Positions 20,766 to 33,460 of a DNA stretch of 64,000 nucleotides are shown here, piece after piece (positions within the stretch are counted from its first letter, which is position 1; every line of letters begins with the position of its first letter). A model generated the notes under the pieces. That model did no database searches, was not told where the DNA came from, and worked only from the letters and a program-made list of their open reading frames with translations. Made by a program: the position numbers and the translations under genes. The stretch is from Anaeramoeba flamelloides (Eukaryota > Metamonada > Anaeramoebidae), in the NCBI GenBank assembly GCA_027625915.1, contig JANTQA010000032.1:2480001-2544000 (forward strand). Direction: 5' to 3'.

Positions 20766-22597
20766 TTTGAAAGTTCAACAGCAGTGTTCTTCGAATTGTT
20801 GTGAAGATTAAATGGAAACAATTTAAAAAAAACAATTAAGAAAAAATGGAATTCTTTCAAAGAAGCATCACAAGTCGTTATTTGTTTATTAGAAGACGAC
20901 AATTGTTAAAGTCCAAACTGTTTTGATCTTTATTTTCTTCAAAATCAATGAGTAAAGTTATAATACTAGTCTTTGAATTAAAAATGGTAAATAATTTTTA
21001 CTTCAATTTTCCTAATTTTTCTTTGAAAAAGGGAGTTTTCAAAGAAGTAGGTACTGACTTTTGTTTTGTTTTTTTTGAAAAAGGAAAATGAAAATGAATT
21101 AAAAATTTTTTCTTATTTCTTTGACATATATCATTAAAGAAAACTTGGAAAATGTTTTTTTATAAAGGGTATGGAATTTTATTCTTCTTGTCAGACAAAA
21201 ACAGAGTGTGTTTCTTTGTATTCCAGAATCATTTATTAATTTTTCGTCGAATGGATTTCGATTACAGAATCTTAATTCGGGTTTTTTTGTTCGATTTATG
21301 AAACGATCGTGAATTTTTAATTTCAATTTAATATAATGATCAAAAGTGTTAATTTCAAGTTCAAAAAATTCACCAGACAGTTTTTTATTGAAAATTCTTA
21401 TTCAATAGGTATCTCTATAATGTGGTACAATAGAATGACAAGATCAGTAGACAAAAATATAAACGCTGAGTTCATTAATCCTATGCTTCAAAATATACTC
21501 TTTCTATTTATTTCTTCTTGTTCTAACACATCTTATAATTTAATATTCAATAGTATACCTTAATACCAAATCAATTTTGAAAGTAAATTCCAAGGTTAAC
21601 TCGTTATTTTTTTGAGAAAAATTTAAATGGTGAATGTGATATGTTTCAAATTTTGTTTTTAATTATCTCAAATTTTTCAAAATTTTTTTGATTTTTTTTT
21701 AAATTGTTTGAAAAATTCACTCTATTTTTTGAGATAATTATTCAAGTTAGATCCTTTATTATGAGGAATTTCTTTTTTTAATAATTTAACTTTAAGAAAC
21801 CACTACCATATTTAATTATGGTTTACTGCCAGTTTCGCTGTTTGAATAATCTATAGGTCTTCTTTAATAAAAAAACACACTTTTTATATTGATAGACCAA
21901 TTAAACTTATCTTCAAGGTAATATTTTAACAACAATAATGAAATATTTGATAATGAGCGATCGTATGTATCTTTTTTTTTGGTTTTTGGCTTCTCGTTGC
22001 ATCTTGAGTAGGGTGCCAAACAATGGTAAATGACTAGAGACTAAATACGGGATTTTTTTTTACTTTAGTTTTCATTAAACGCAAGTTCCTTAAAAGTGGA
22101 ACTGATTGTCTATAAAATATCAGTGCTGTACGTTTCTTTGATCTTTTTAATGTCTCGTGTCTCTAGGAAACAAGAAGAATGTCTTTTGATTTGAAATACC
22201 ATTTAATCAAGTTTTCAAGTGATCCATACATAATATAATTGTTATTCTGAAGTAATGACAAAACAACAAACGGAATTAAGAGAACTTAAATAACTTAAGA
22301 GATAGAAACAAATTATTTTCTTCAAGTTGCTTGTTGTATGAAAAATTTGGTTAGTAAAATCAATTTACCAAAAATAAAAGCAATTTCTGGATTCTTCTAT
22401 AAAGGTTCTGAGAAAAGAAAGAAAAAAACCAACAAATAGGCAAACAAAATGAAATAGTTCAGTGTTTTGAGTCATATATAGAAATATCAATACCACAATT
22501 AACCAACAAAACAAAAACTAACAATTCTCAGAATTCAATCTCATTTTTTCCTTTTTTTTCATTTTTTATTTAACTCAAAAACTAATATTTCCTTTTC
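20766..22597. other. Spacer between divergent VPS9 and Nudix genes
   Basis: The two genes are transcribed away from each other, so this 1.8 kb must hold both promoters. No named element was recognised. An end of MITE family 1 (CCTTAAAAGTGGAACTGATTG) lies near 22088-22110. Just upstream of the Nudix ATG is an A/C-rich leader (ACCAACAAAACAAAAACTAAC at about 22501-22521) followed by a T-rich run. Open frames near 21.1-21.5 kb have no family features. Confidence 0.5.
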
Positions 22598-25500
22598 ATG
22601 TCTATAATAAAAGACGAAACAATAAAAAGTGGTCGATTCCTTTCTTTTGGAATCTTAACTTATAAACTTAAAGATGAAAAAACAAGAATGTGGGAATATG
22701 TCAAACGCACAACAACACCAGTTAAAACGAAAAAAAATATGGGAGTCGATGCAATTGATGTTATTGCAATAATCAAGCAAACACAAGAAATTATCATTAT
22801 TACACAATTCCGACCACCAGTCAAAAGTTATGTTGTTGAGTTCCCATCAGGGCTTGTTGACGAAGGAGAAAGTGTTCAAGAAGCAGCAGTACGAGAACTA
22901 AAAGAAGAGGTAATTATTTAAATTTCTTTTTAATTTAGAGTGATCGTGTTAATGATTTACTTGAAACAATAAGGTTAATAACTCCGTGTTGGTAAATACC
23001 TACTTCCAAAAATTATGTAACACGCTCTCTATTTCACCATAATTTTTTTTCTTATTTTTATTTTTTTTTTCAACTTGTTTCATTAATTTATTTCACGTCC
23101 GTCATTTAGAATCCAAAACTTCTTTGAAATCCTGTAAAATGAAAAAATAACAAAACTACACTCCCCAAAACGGTGAGAAATTGAAAAAAAAAGAGATTCA
23201 TGTATGGAAAAAAATACCCGCTAATGAAAATAATTCCTGAGAAAATTATTAATTGTTAATTTTCAGTAAAATGTTGAGTAATTCCTTATTAATTTCTATT
23301 ACAGCCGTTCCAACCCTACCATGAAATCTATGATAAACAGAAAATTCATTTTCTATCTCAGACTTGCCTTTTTATGACAGAATTTAATGGTTATGTGATA
23401 GTCCCATTACAAACCGTGAAATTTTATAATAGAACAAAAATTTCCCATCGAGAAAATCTGAAATTTTGATTCTTCACTACAAAACTTCTGGGTGATCATT
23501 AATTTGGAAAAAATTTTCTGGTTTTTGGTGGATTCTTAATTTCGAAACACCGTAAAATCAAAATGTAAGACCATTTCAAAGAAATCATCAAATTTGATCT
23601 CCATTCTTGGGAAACTTTGATTTGAATTTTCGAATTTATTTCAAAAACAACAAGATTTTTTTCTCTAGTTCTTTCAAATTTGAAATTTTTTTCAAAAAAC
23701 CGATGTCAAACCATAAAATGTATATGATACTGTATAACCCAAGATTTTTTTTTTTTGTTTTTAACTGAGACAAAAAGTCAATTTCTAGGTTTCTCAAATT
23801 TCACGGTAGGTTTGGAACGGCTGTATTAAATTGTAAATCAAATCCTTTTTATAAGTATACAATTTTTTTTATGAACTCTGTAATAAACCTACGTAAAGTT
23901 CATTAAAGTGAAGTCTCTATAGAAGACTAATTTAATTGCTTGATAAAACAAAGAAGATCTATCTATTTTGAAAAAAAAATTTAGTTTTATAGAAGCTTTG
24001 CGAAGAATCTAGCCATTCGTAATTTTTATTCTTGTTTTTTTGATTGATTGAATGTTAATTTGAACAAGATTCATTTGATTTATCATCATTCTGATAAGTA
24101 CAAGTTATAATTTTCAAAAGTTTGATTCTTTAATAAAAGAAATTATTAATCAATTACAAAACATTTTTTCGAATATTAACAATTAATAATGACTTCAGGG
24201 ATTATTTTCAGGTCAGGGATTTTTTTCAATTCAAGATTTGGACTTTTTCAAAAAAATATTTTTAAAATAGTGACTAAAAAGAAACGTTACAGGGCATAAA
24301 ATTTGTGTTTCAAATAAAACCCGTTCCCAAATAACATAAAACTATTGTTTCAAATAAAACCTTCACTTTTTCCCTTGTTCCAATACAACTTTTAACTGAT
24401 TACCCAATAGTACGCCCTAAGGCCAAATCAATTTTGAAGGTAAATTCCTTGTTATTTTGAGTAAAATTTAAATTAAGAATGGAATTTGTTTAAAAATTTT
24501 TTGTAATATTTATAATTTTTTGTAATTTTTATAATTTTTAGGAATTATATTGTTTCCTTTGTTTTTTATGGAGTTAACAAATCAAAATATTCTTAAAAAT
24601 TGTCTCTATTTTTTGAGAAAAAAATTTAAAATTTAATCTTTGATTTTAGCATTTTTTTTTTTAATAATAGAGCTTGAAGAAACCAATATCATATTTACTT
24701 ATTGTCTGTTTTCAGTTTTTGTTAATTATTTAATGTGTAGGTCTTCTAGAAAAAAGAAGAAAAATACTTTTAATTTGAAACACGGGTTGTAGCAAGTTTG
24801 AAAGGATTATTTAATTAACAGTTCTTACATTTGAATAATAAATGGTAAAAAATTTTCTAATTTTTTTTTTTAATTTTCCCTTTTTTAAATAGAGATCACA
24901 AATCACAACCTACTTCTTTGAAAACTTGACTGAATAAAAGAAAAAAAGGAAATGAAGTGAAAATTTTTTCCCATCTAATTTTCAAATACCGATATGGTCA
25001 AGAAATCTTTCAAATTTCATTTTTAAGGCATTAGAATCCCCATACAAGTTCCTACGAATTAAAAAATCTTCTTAATTAAGATTAATTATATTAGTTCTCT
25101 ATTTTTCAAATTTTTCTAAAGATCATATTTTTTAAAAATAATACTAAAAAATTTTTTAATCAATTAAATAAGATACATTTATTCGAGTCATTTTAAAAAA
25201 TGTTACAAGAAAGCTTTTAAAGGCATTTTTTAAACTGGCAACAAACGTTATTAGAACTGTTTTAAGGGACACATATTAAAAAATTTTTGATCACACTTTG
25301 TTCAAATGACTTTACTATTGGGGAAACAAAGTGATACAAGAAAAAAAGTTAAACATAATTTTTAATAAGAAACATTAAAGAAAACAAAAAGTACGATTAA
25401 TTAAGGATGCGCGTTACAAATGAATTCTTCACATGCATTATAAATAATATCCTTTTATATTGTTTAAAGTGAATCTGATCTTTTTCCACATATTAAAATA

Positions 25501-26537
25501 AATCATTGAAATAAAAAAATAGTTTTTTTTTTTTTTTTTGATTTTTGTTCTACTCTAAATCCTCACTTACCAAAACCTTAAAAATATACCTAAGAAGAAA
25601 TTTATCCAATTAGTTTTTCATTAAAGTCGGCTATTAGTACTTTTGTCTAATAACTGAATTTAAAATGAATAATTTCCTCATAAATCAATACCACTCTTCA
25701 TTAACACTTTGTGGTAAAGTGGGCATTTACAAAAGAATTAAAAATAAAAAGCTCAAAAAACTCCATTTTTTTTTGCAAAAATAATTTATTTTAATCTTTT
25801 GATAAAAGATCATATCCACTTTAAACAATATAAAAGGATAGTATTTGTAATATATGTGAAGAATTCATTTAGAACGCGCATCCTTTATAATAAATAATAA
25901 AAAAAAACAATTACTTTTATAGAAGCATTTATAAAGCTTATGTACTTTGAAATACTTGATTAAAACAATAAAAAAATTACAAACAAAATTTCAGAAAAAT
26001 TGGAATACGTATTATTAAAACAAAAAAGAAAATAACAATTCTAAAAAACTAGAAATTACATCCATTTTTTATTTAAACTAAAAACAAATTTTCAGATTAA
26101 AAATTCTTTCTAACCATTGCGTAAATAAATTAAGAAAAATGAATAGTTGATTTTTAATTATGAACAAACTTTTCCATAAATTTTAATTGACATCGTATTT
26201 TCATTCGTCTATAAAAACACATATCCACATTTATCATAATAAAATTAAAAAAAAAAAAAAAAAAAAAACTGGATATACTGGAACTGTTACTTATGTTTCA
26301 AAGCCTGTTGCATATGAACCTGGATTAACAAATTCCAAAACTGTCATGGTTAAGGTCGAAATTGATTTAGAATTAGAAGAGAATAAAAACCCAACACAGG
26401 AACTTGAAGATGAAGAAGATATCGAAGTACATCTTGTAAAAATTTCAGAATTGCAAAAGACTTTACATAAATTTGAAGAAAATGAGATGGTTGTGGATGT
26501 TAAATTAGCCACTTTTGCGGTTGGTGTTAATTTTTAA
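22598..26537 (+). CDS. NUDT5-like ADP-sugar pyrophosphatase (Nudix hydrolase), split gene
   Basis: Proposed join 22598..22909 and about 26268..26537, giving 193 residues (NUDT5 family about 200-220). Exon 1 carries the family markers MWEYVKRTT, QFRPPVKSY and VEFPSGLVDEGE. The 23-residue Nudix box G-x5-E-x7-RELKEE-x-G-Y is complete only after joining: it stops at KEE before a GTAATT donor and resumes as TGY in exon 2. Exon 2 adds YEPGLTNS (the substrate-loop region) and an EVHLVKISEL segment. Predicted reaction: Mg-dependent hydrolysis of ADP-ribose and similar ADP-sugars to AMP and sugar phosphate. Oddity: there is no AG anywhere between 26187 and the first exon-2 codon; a run of about 20 A abuts it. 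The gene may be broken, mis-assembled or non-canonically spliced. Confidence 0.8.
23300..23825. mobile_element. 526-bp TA-flanked TIR element, family 2, copy A
   Basis: The ends are TACAGCCGTTCCAAxCCTACC and its reverse complement (GGTAGGTTTGGAACGGCTGTA). The inverted repeat continues with ATGAAAT/ATTTCA-type bases. Interior landmarks are a TTTTATGACAG segment, ACAAACCGTGAAATTTTATxATAGAA, and AAAATGxAAGACCATTTCAAAGAAA. A second copy of identical length is at 43079-43604. It is non-coding. TA borders suggest Tc1/mariner-type mobilisation. Confidence 0.8.
25404..25885. repeat. Foldback with ~110-bp arms in the Nudix intron
   Basis: The left arm starts AAGGATGCGCGTT and continues AAATGAATTCTTCACAT, ATCCTTTTATATTG, TTTAAAGTG and GATCTTTT. 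The right arm ends with the reverse complement (AACGCGCATCCTT), in the same order. The arms differ at scattered positions. The spacer is about 220 bp. Confidence 0.75.
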
Positions 26538-26725
26538 AAAAATGATCTTTGAATTAAATTTTAATAAAATATTTAACCTTGGAAAGTTTACAGTTTACCT
26601 TTTGAATCAAATAACAGTTTGCTGAAAATTATTTGTAATTCTTAGATTTTTGAACTTGAAATAAAAATTAATTCGGATCGTTTTAACAATGTTTTATTAA
26701 TATTTTTCAATTTTTTTATTAATAC

Positions 26726-27424
26726 TTAAGGGCCGAGTCATTTACCGTGAAAATGTACTCCATACTCCGGGGGTGACCTGAGACCAAAAAGGGTATTGTG
26801 AAATAGCCTTTCTTTTGGTCGAAAAAATTCAAGTAACAAAAAAAAATTTCATTGGATATCTTTAACAAAAAATTCAATAAGAAAAATAAGTTTTATAGAG
26901 TTTTCAATTTTAAAAAATCAAAATTTAAAAAAAAAAAATTCATCTTTTCTCATTTTCTATTTCCAAATGGTTAAATTTCTTTAATTTGAAACAAATTGCT
27001 TTCTTGAAGTTTGAAATCAATTTAATTCTAGTTAATCTGGTTCGTGGTTATTTGGTAACCCTCTAAATTTGACCAAGTAAGAATTTTGTATTATTCTTAA
27101 GAAAAAAATAACTCATTTAAAAATATAAAAAAAAGAAAAAAAAATCCACCGAGATCTCAAAAAGCGCCAAAAAGCGACACTTCAAAACTGATATAATTGT
27201 TTTCAAAATTGTATAATTCATAACCATCCTAATTGGAAATTGAGAGTAACTCTTTGGCGCTTTTTTTTAAAAATGTACTCATCTTTCGTTGTTGATTTTT
27301 GGAGATCGATCATACATCATAGGTTGGTTGGTTTTTGATTGGTGTTAGGTACTTATTAAAATTACTAAAAAGTTGTTTTCCATTTCAGTAAAAAAAAATT
27401 TCACCGTAATGACTCGAGCCTTAA
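26726..27424. mobile_element. TTAA-flanked TIR element, copy A
   Basis: It runs from TTAAGGGCCGAGTCATTTACC to CGTAATGACTCGAGCCTTAA, giving an imperfect ~20-bp TIR with TTAA on each side, the target site used by piggyBac-type transposons. The 699-bp interior has no transposase. It contains ACCAAAAAGGGTATTGTGAAATAGCC and GTTGATTTTTGGAGATCGATC, both recurring at 56.2-57.0 kb. Confidence 0.7.
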
Positions 27425-27954
27425 TATTAAAATTCAATAAGGTAATATTATAATTCAGATTTATTATTGAAAAAATACAACAACTGATGGATTAATTATT
27501 GCATCCCAATGGTAAATTGAACTCTATCAAATGAGTTTTAACTTTTATTCAAATACTTTTTATAAATAATTTTTTTTGGAATTTGCTCACAGGAACCTTT
27601 TTTTCGATCTGAACTTTTTTTGTTCTTAGTTCTGTTCATACAATTTTTGAAATTGTTCAAATCTTTCTGAGAAAATTTGTTCATAACTGTGGCCTCGATT
27701 AATCAATCAAAAAGTTGAAAAGACAAAGGTTTATTAAACAACTTTTGAGATATGATTATTTTTTTTTTTTGTTTCAGAATCAAAAATATTTTAATTTATA
27801 AAAATTAATATGTCTCAATCAAACTTTTTTTTGTAACACCAAAACTTGAGAAAAAATTAAACTTGACTATCTTATAAAATATTTTTTTTTCTCAAAATTT
27901 TACAACTCCATTTTTTTTAAAAATTTTACGAAACTAAAAAACCAGAATTTTTTT

Positions 27955-28595
27955 CCAACAAATCCCTAATAAAAAATTTTTACACAATATGTTATAGAAA
28001 TATTATTTATTCTTTTAAAGTAATACAAACTTTGAATTTAATACATTATAAAGGAAATAGGTTTTTAGAATCGCCACAGTTATAAACATGGTTTTTCTCA
28101 ATTTTTTGATTTTTCTGATAAGAAATCGGTTTTTAGAAGAAAATTCCTATTAAATAATCATAATAGTCCCAAAATAAAATTCCAATTAAGAATGTAAGTT
28201 TTGAACAAATATAGTTATATTTAATTGAAGAATAAATTTTCTTGTGATAAAAAAGGTTTCAAAAAAAAATAATAAAACTGAAATTTAAAAATGGTTTATA
28301 GTAGAGTTATTCTTCAATTAAATATAACTATATTTGTTCAAAACTTACATTCTTAATTGGAATTTTATTTTGGGACTATTATGATTATTTAATAGGAATT
28401 TTCTTCTAAAAATCGATTTCTTATCAGAAAAACGATACAAAGAGAAAAATAATGTTTATATTGGAGGTGATTATTTAATCCTCTTTCCTTTATAATGTTA
28501 TAAATTCAAAGTTTGTATTTTTTTAAAAAAAAAAATAAATAGTATACCTGTAACATACCTTAGAAAAACTTTTTATTAGGGATTTGTTGGTAAAA
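27955..28595. repeat. ~640-bp foldback with near-identical 122-bp inner arms
   Basis: The inner arms at 28114-28235 and 28307-28428 are reverse complements with a single mismatch seen (CGGTTT against CGATTT). An outer, less perfect layer pairs AACAAATCCCTAATAAAAA (27957) with its reverse complement near 28577-28594. TACAAACTTTGAATTTA pairs likewise. The loop is ~70 bp. No coding potential. Confidence 0.8.
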
Positions 28596-30000
28596 AAATA
28601 CTATTTATTAGTTATTGAAATTTATTGGATATTCTTATTTCTGATTCTATTGGAACAAAATAAGAAGTTGTTTACAAATAAATTTGAAGGTAAAAATTAT
28701 ATTTATAGTTATTATTGAAGAGTTTTGATAATTTTTTGTGAGATTTTTTAAATCTGATAAAACTGAGATTAGCACTTGTTTCTATTTATGATAATTTTAA
28801 ACAAACATTTTGGTTCAAAATACTAAAATATCTTTCCATATAGTGACAAAAATTACCATCTTTGTTTTTTTATAATAGTGTTTCAAAATTAAGGAAAAGA
28901 CATTTTGTTTGAAAACAATGCCAAAATCCAAAATATCATCTTCTTTTTTTGTGTTAATTGAAAAAAATATATCATTTATCAAATAATATATATTTTTTGA
29001 CACTTTTTACTTTTAAAATAAAAGAAAAGAGACAATTTGCAATATATAGAAAAAAAAAATAGGTAAGAAAATTGCAAATTACGGAAAAAAAAACACAATA
29101 ACTTTTTTTTTCTTACTATGAAAGTAAAAGAAATTTCTGAGGAAGGGTGAAAAAAGTCATTTTTAAGAATACTCAGTATGTAAGCTATTTCCAAGAATGT
29201 GGGGCAAATTTATTTTAAAATATATGTATGTAACCCATTCTTCAAAAAAGGATTTTAATACATAAAATCATTGAACACCATTTATAGATTCTTGATAATA
29301 ATTCAATTTGTTTCTTAGTATTGTATTGCAGAAATAAAATATATTAAAATTTATGATCTTGATTTTATCGGATATTTTTTTATGGTGAAAATTGGTGTTT
29401 ATTATTTTCTTTTTGATCGAAAAAAATATTTTCATAACTTGTATAATCTCAATCAAATTTACAATATAATTAAAAACATATAACTACGTTTTCATTTTTT
29501 AAAAATCATTTGTTCCCTTTCAATATTTCCGGTTTTTTATTGAAATTGGTCGTACATTGCTTTAACCAAAAAAAGTGCTATTTTTTTCATTTTTTGGGAA
29601 TATTTCAACTAACATGCTTTGAATTAAATACATAAGTGGTTGATTCAATCGGTATAAATATTAAACTTAATTTTTTATAGTTGATTAATGATTACCTCCA
29701 CTAAAAAAGATTATTTTTTATGAAATGTAAATAAAAATGCCCCACTTTTTTGGAAATAGCTTATGTTTTTTGATATGTTTGATCATCTTTGGATGTTTCT
29801 AAACAAGCATGTAATAGTCGAGGAAATCTAAGATATTGGAAAAGCTTAATGAACCATTTTTTCTCTTGGTGAATTAAAACCAAGTTTTTTCTTCAATAAA
29901 ACAATAAAACATATAATTCAATGGTTACAATAATCCAGTTATAAAGAAATGGACTTTTTAAGAAAAAAAATTTTGAAAGCGTTATAAATAAATGATATTG

Positions 30001-30199
30001 TACAATCAGTTCCACTTTTAAGGCACAAACTTTAAAGGAAATTTATGACACAAAAAAATCTCAAATCAAGGCACAAAATTTGGAATTTTTTTTTTACAAT
30101 TTATTTTTACTAGAATCTGAATTTGGTGCCTTAATTTGAGATTTTTAATGTGCCTTAAATTTCTTTGCAGTTTGTGTCTTAATAATGGAACTGGCTGTA
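30001..30199. mobile_element. Palindromic MITE, family 1, copy 2
   Basis: It runs from TACAATCAGTTCCACTTTTA to the complementary end GGAACTGGCTGTA (199 bp), with internal AAGGCACAAA units and a TTTGGAATTTTTTTT centre matching the 9.15-kb copy. TA borders on both sides. Confidence 0.8.
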
Positions 30200-30779
30200 T
30201 TTTAATAGTGTTTAATGTTTTAATATTAGTTTTTATCTTCTTTTTGTTGTGTTTAATTCGGGGTTACCAAAATAACTAGTAAGATCTATTATTTTATTTT
30301 TTTAGAAATGAACATTTAAAATTATTTGCTTTAGGTGAAATCCAGAATTAAAAAAAATATATTAATCTAGTATCAAGAGGATACCAATCATTTTTCAAAT
30401 AACATTTAAAATTATTTTTTATTACTTTGATCAATTTCATTTTTTTTTTTATTCTTCTTTCAGGACAAACTTATCTGCTAAAAAGTAATTTTTTTCAAAT
30501 AAAAATTATAAAAACACATATATAAGTGTTATAAAAAATGAAAAATTTATAAATTCTCTCTTGAAAGTTTTGAATAATTCATTTTTCAAATAATAATAAT
30601 ACTATATATAAAACATATAGAAAAATCAAAAATCTAGTAAAGATTTTTTTTTTGTGTTAAAATAGTTTTATAAAATTGGAATTTTTGCATTTTTTTATAA
30701 TTTACTATACTAGGAAAACAAAAAAATGAAAATTTAAGAATAAAAATAAATCAGGAGTGTTGAAAGATTATTGGTATAT

Positions 30780-31110
30780 TGAAAATTTTGAAGTGAGAAA
30801 AACAGAAAAATGCATTGGTAAATTTATTTAAATTCTATTAGGAATATTGACAGTATCACAATGGTTCTAGATATAATAAAGTAACTTTATTTGAGTTCTT
30901 TTATCTTGAAGAATTCAACTTAAACCTAAAATCAATTCTTTTTACAAAAATATTTAGATCGAACGAAATTATTTATGTAACTCAAAAAAATAAAATGAAA
31001 GCAAAAAAATACAAGATGAAAAAATGATTGTTATATTTTTTCAAAAATCAAAATTATCTCCCATTTCAATGAAATTGTATTATTGTGATTGTTTGAACAG
31101 TTTTAACTAT
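30780..31110 (+). repeat. Dispersed repeat, copy 3 of 3
   Basis: Same orientation as 16860-17190. Shared blocks are GCATTGGTA, TCTATTAGGAATATTGA, GAGTTCTTxTATxTTGAA, ATCGAA, AAAATGATT and CAATGAAATTGxATTATTGTG. No reading frame. Confidence 0.6.
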
Positions 31111-33460
31111 GTGTAAAATTTTGAATTTTCGTTTATTTTTTCCTTGATTTGGACAAATAAAAATTGTGATTGTTTTTATCTTTTTTTGGGGAATATTTTG
31201 ACAACATATTTTTGAAAACACAAACTACAAGTACCGATTTAAATAGGGGTAAAATTTCTCCTGTTTTCTATATTACAAATTTACAAATAAGGAAACTTAT
31301 AAGAAAATAGTATTTGAAATATTGAAATAAATACTACATTTTATTAAAAATACTAATAAAATACCAAAGATTTCAAAAAAATTTGTATAAATTACATAAA
31401 AATTTTCAACAAATTCAATTCATAATTTAAAATCTCGAAAAATCAAGAAGTTAATGGTTCTAAATTAATAAGGTAATACGTGTTTTATTGTGAACTTAAT
31501 TAAATAAGGTATTGTATCTCCTGCAAAAAAAAAAAACTAATATTTCATTTGTATAACATACTTATATAATTACCTATGTCTGTTAGGCAGTTATTTGGTA
31601 ATATATAAGGTTTTAATATAAATTAAATTTACACTTAAATCTAGATTTCTGAAGATCAAGAATTTTAAAAAAAATTCAATTTTCCACATAAAATCTGAAT
31701 TAGATGAATTATATGGACATAAGATTTAATTTTTATTTTTTTATTATTTTTTAAATAATGAAAAATAATTTGTTTTTGTAATTTTCCAAAAAAAAGTAAT
31801 ACTGAAGAATTATAAATAAAAACAAGGAAAGAAGAAGTCATAGTTAAAATAATTAAACAAGATAGAGAAATAAATACTTTTAGGGGGGAAGGGGGGGTAT
31901 TCATTTTTGAAAATAAAATGAAATCAGGTCGCAATCTTGAAAAATTTTTTTTTGTAATTTGTGTTTCGACTTCTGAAATGGATGAGTTAACCCCATTTAA
32001 ATAATTTATTGATTTGAGTCTCTTTTTTGAAATTCAAAATTTACATGTTTCCAATATAAAACCAAAAAAAAAAGTAACTGATTATTTTTATTAATAATTA
32101 AGTTAATTCTTGAAAATGGGAAAACATATTTTTCGTTTTATGTTGGAAAGTCTTGATTTCGATAACAAATTTTTTATTTAGTTTCTTTTTCTTTCATTAC
32201 TATTTCAATTCAAATCTCAGCAAATAAAACTAAATGAAGTATAGGTGATTTAATAAATGAATATTCGGTAGATGCTTAACTACAGTTTACCAATTAAATT
32301 GAGATCTATGAAGCCAATTTTTTTTTTTTCTTTAATGTTTTGAAAAAGTTGTTTTCTGTTTTTCAAAAAATGAAAATTTTTTTAACATTGTTTGGTCTTA
32401 TTCACAAGATCCCTTAAAACAATTCAATTCATTTTTGGCAGAAAAAAAATGACTTTGAATTTTGAGGATAAAATTAACTAATTCACAAAATATCTTCAAT
32501 ACAATTTTATTTTGAAAAATCAAATTTAGTCTTAATACAAAAACAAAATTTCAGAGTAAAATTTTTAAATGACCATAAAACTTTGATTATTATAACTACT
32601 CTTCTTAGATAAATATAATTATTTTTTAATCCGTTTAATATATCAATTTTTTTGGTTAACCAAAACTTTTATCTCAAAAAAGACATAAAATCTTTAGATT
32701 AATATTACTTGTAACAAAGAAATGTAATAGTAAAATAATGATCAAAATTGTAATAAAAGGGGTAAAAAATATTTTTATAAAGTGAGAAATAAAAAGAATT
32801 CAATAGTTTTCTTTTTTTTGAAAAAATGGAAAAAAAAATTGATCTCACTAAACTAATTATTTCTTTTATGGCTTTCTTAGTCGATCAGAATTTTTTGACA
32901 CTTTGGATCTATAAAATTTGTAAGTAGAGAATACCACCAATAACATATTTTAAAATTTTGCCTTGTTGTTGTTGAAGATTAGTCCCTTAATTTAATTTTT
33001 TCTTGTTCGATTTTTTAATTTTTTTAATTTCCTTTTTTTAAAAGGTATGTAAAAAGAATATACTAGAATACCGGGTGTTCACTTATTTATTTCACCAATT
33101 ATTTGTTTACTACAAGAAATGATTTGAATTATCCTATTAAATATCTACTGAGGATATTAAAAGAGGGAAAGATATATACCCCAATAAATTTTACAAATAG
33201 CTTAGTTCTAAATTCCTTCTTAATCTGAAATATAACTCGACTATAATGGTGGAAATTCAGAAGCACTTACAACTTGGAAATCTCTTTGTTTTTAATTGAT
33301 TTAATTTTAACTCAATAAAAATTTATAAAAATAGCAGAGGAATTCTTGGTAATTGTAATGTGGTACTGATCTTTTTAGATTATGAATCTCTAATTCTGAG
33401 TGATTTTTTACATTTTTTTCAAAATATTTAATACTTTTTAAAAATTTTATATTCTAAAAA

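Larger units (their letters stand above)
22910..26267 (+). other. 3.36-kb intron of the Nudix gene
   Basis: It begins GTAATTATTT and ends in a long A run rather than AG. It carries a 526-bp TIR element (23300-23825) and a 482-bp foldback (25404-25885). Its size contrasts with the ~90-340 bp introns elsewhere here and is explained largely by insertions. Confidence 0.6.
26538..33460. other. 6.9-kb AT-rich spacer with elements
   Basis: No gene recognised. It holds a TTAA-flanked element (26726-27424), a ~640-bp foldback (27955-28595), MITE family 1 copy 2 (30001-30199) and a dispersed repeat (30780-31110). It also holds a ~200-bp repeat (about 29540-29700) resembling 5370-5560 and part of 31165-31250. 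Small minus-strand open frames at 28.8-29.5 and 31.7 kb are not convincing. Confidence 0.55.

Noticed and set aside
21099..21563. Two 75-codon frames between the VPS9 and Nudix genes
   Set aside because: No domain, no codon structure distinct from spacer. They fall where promoters are expected.
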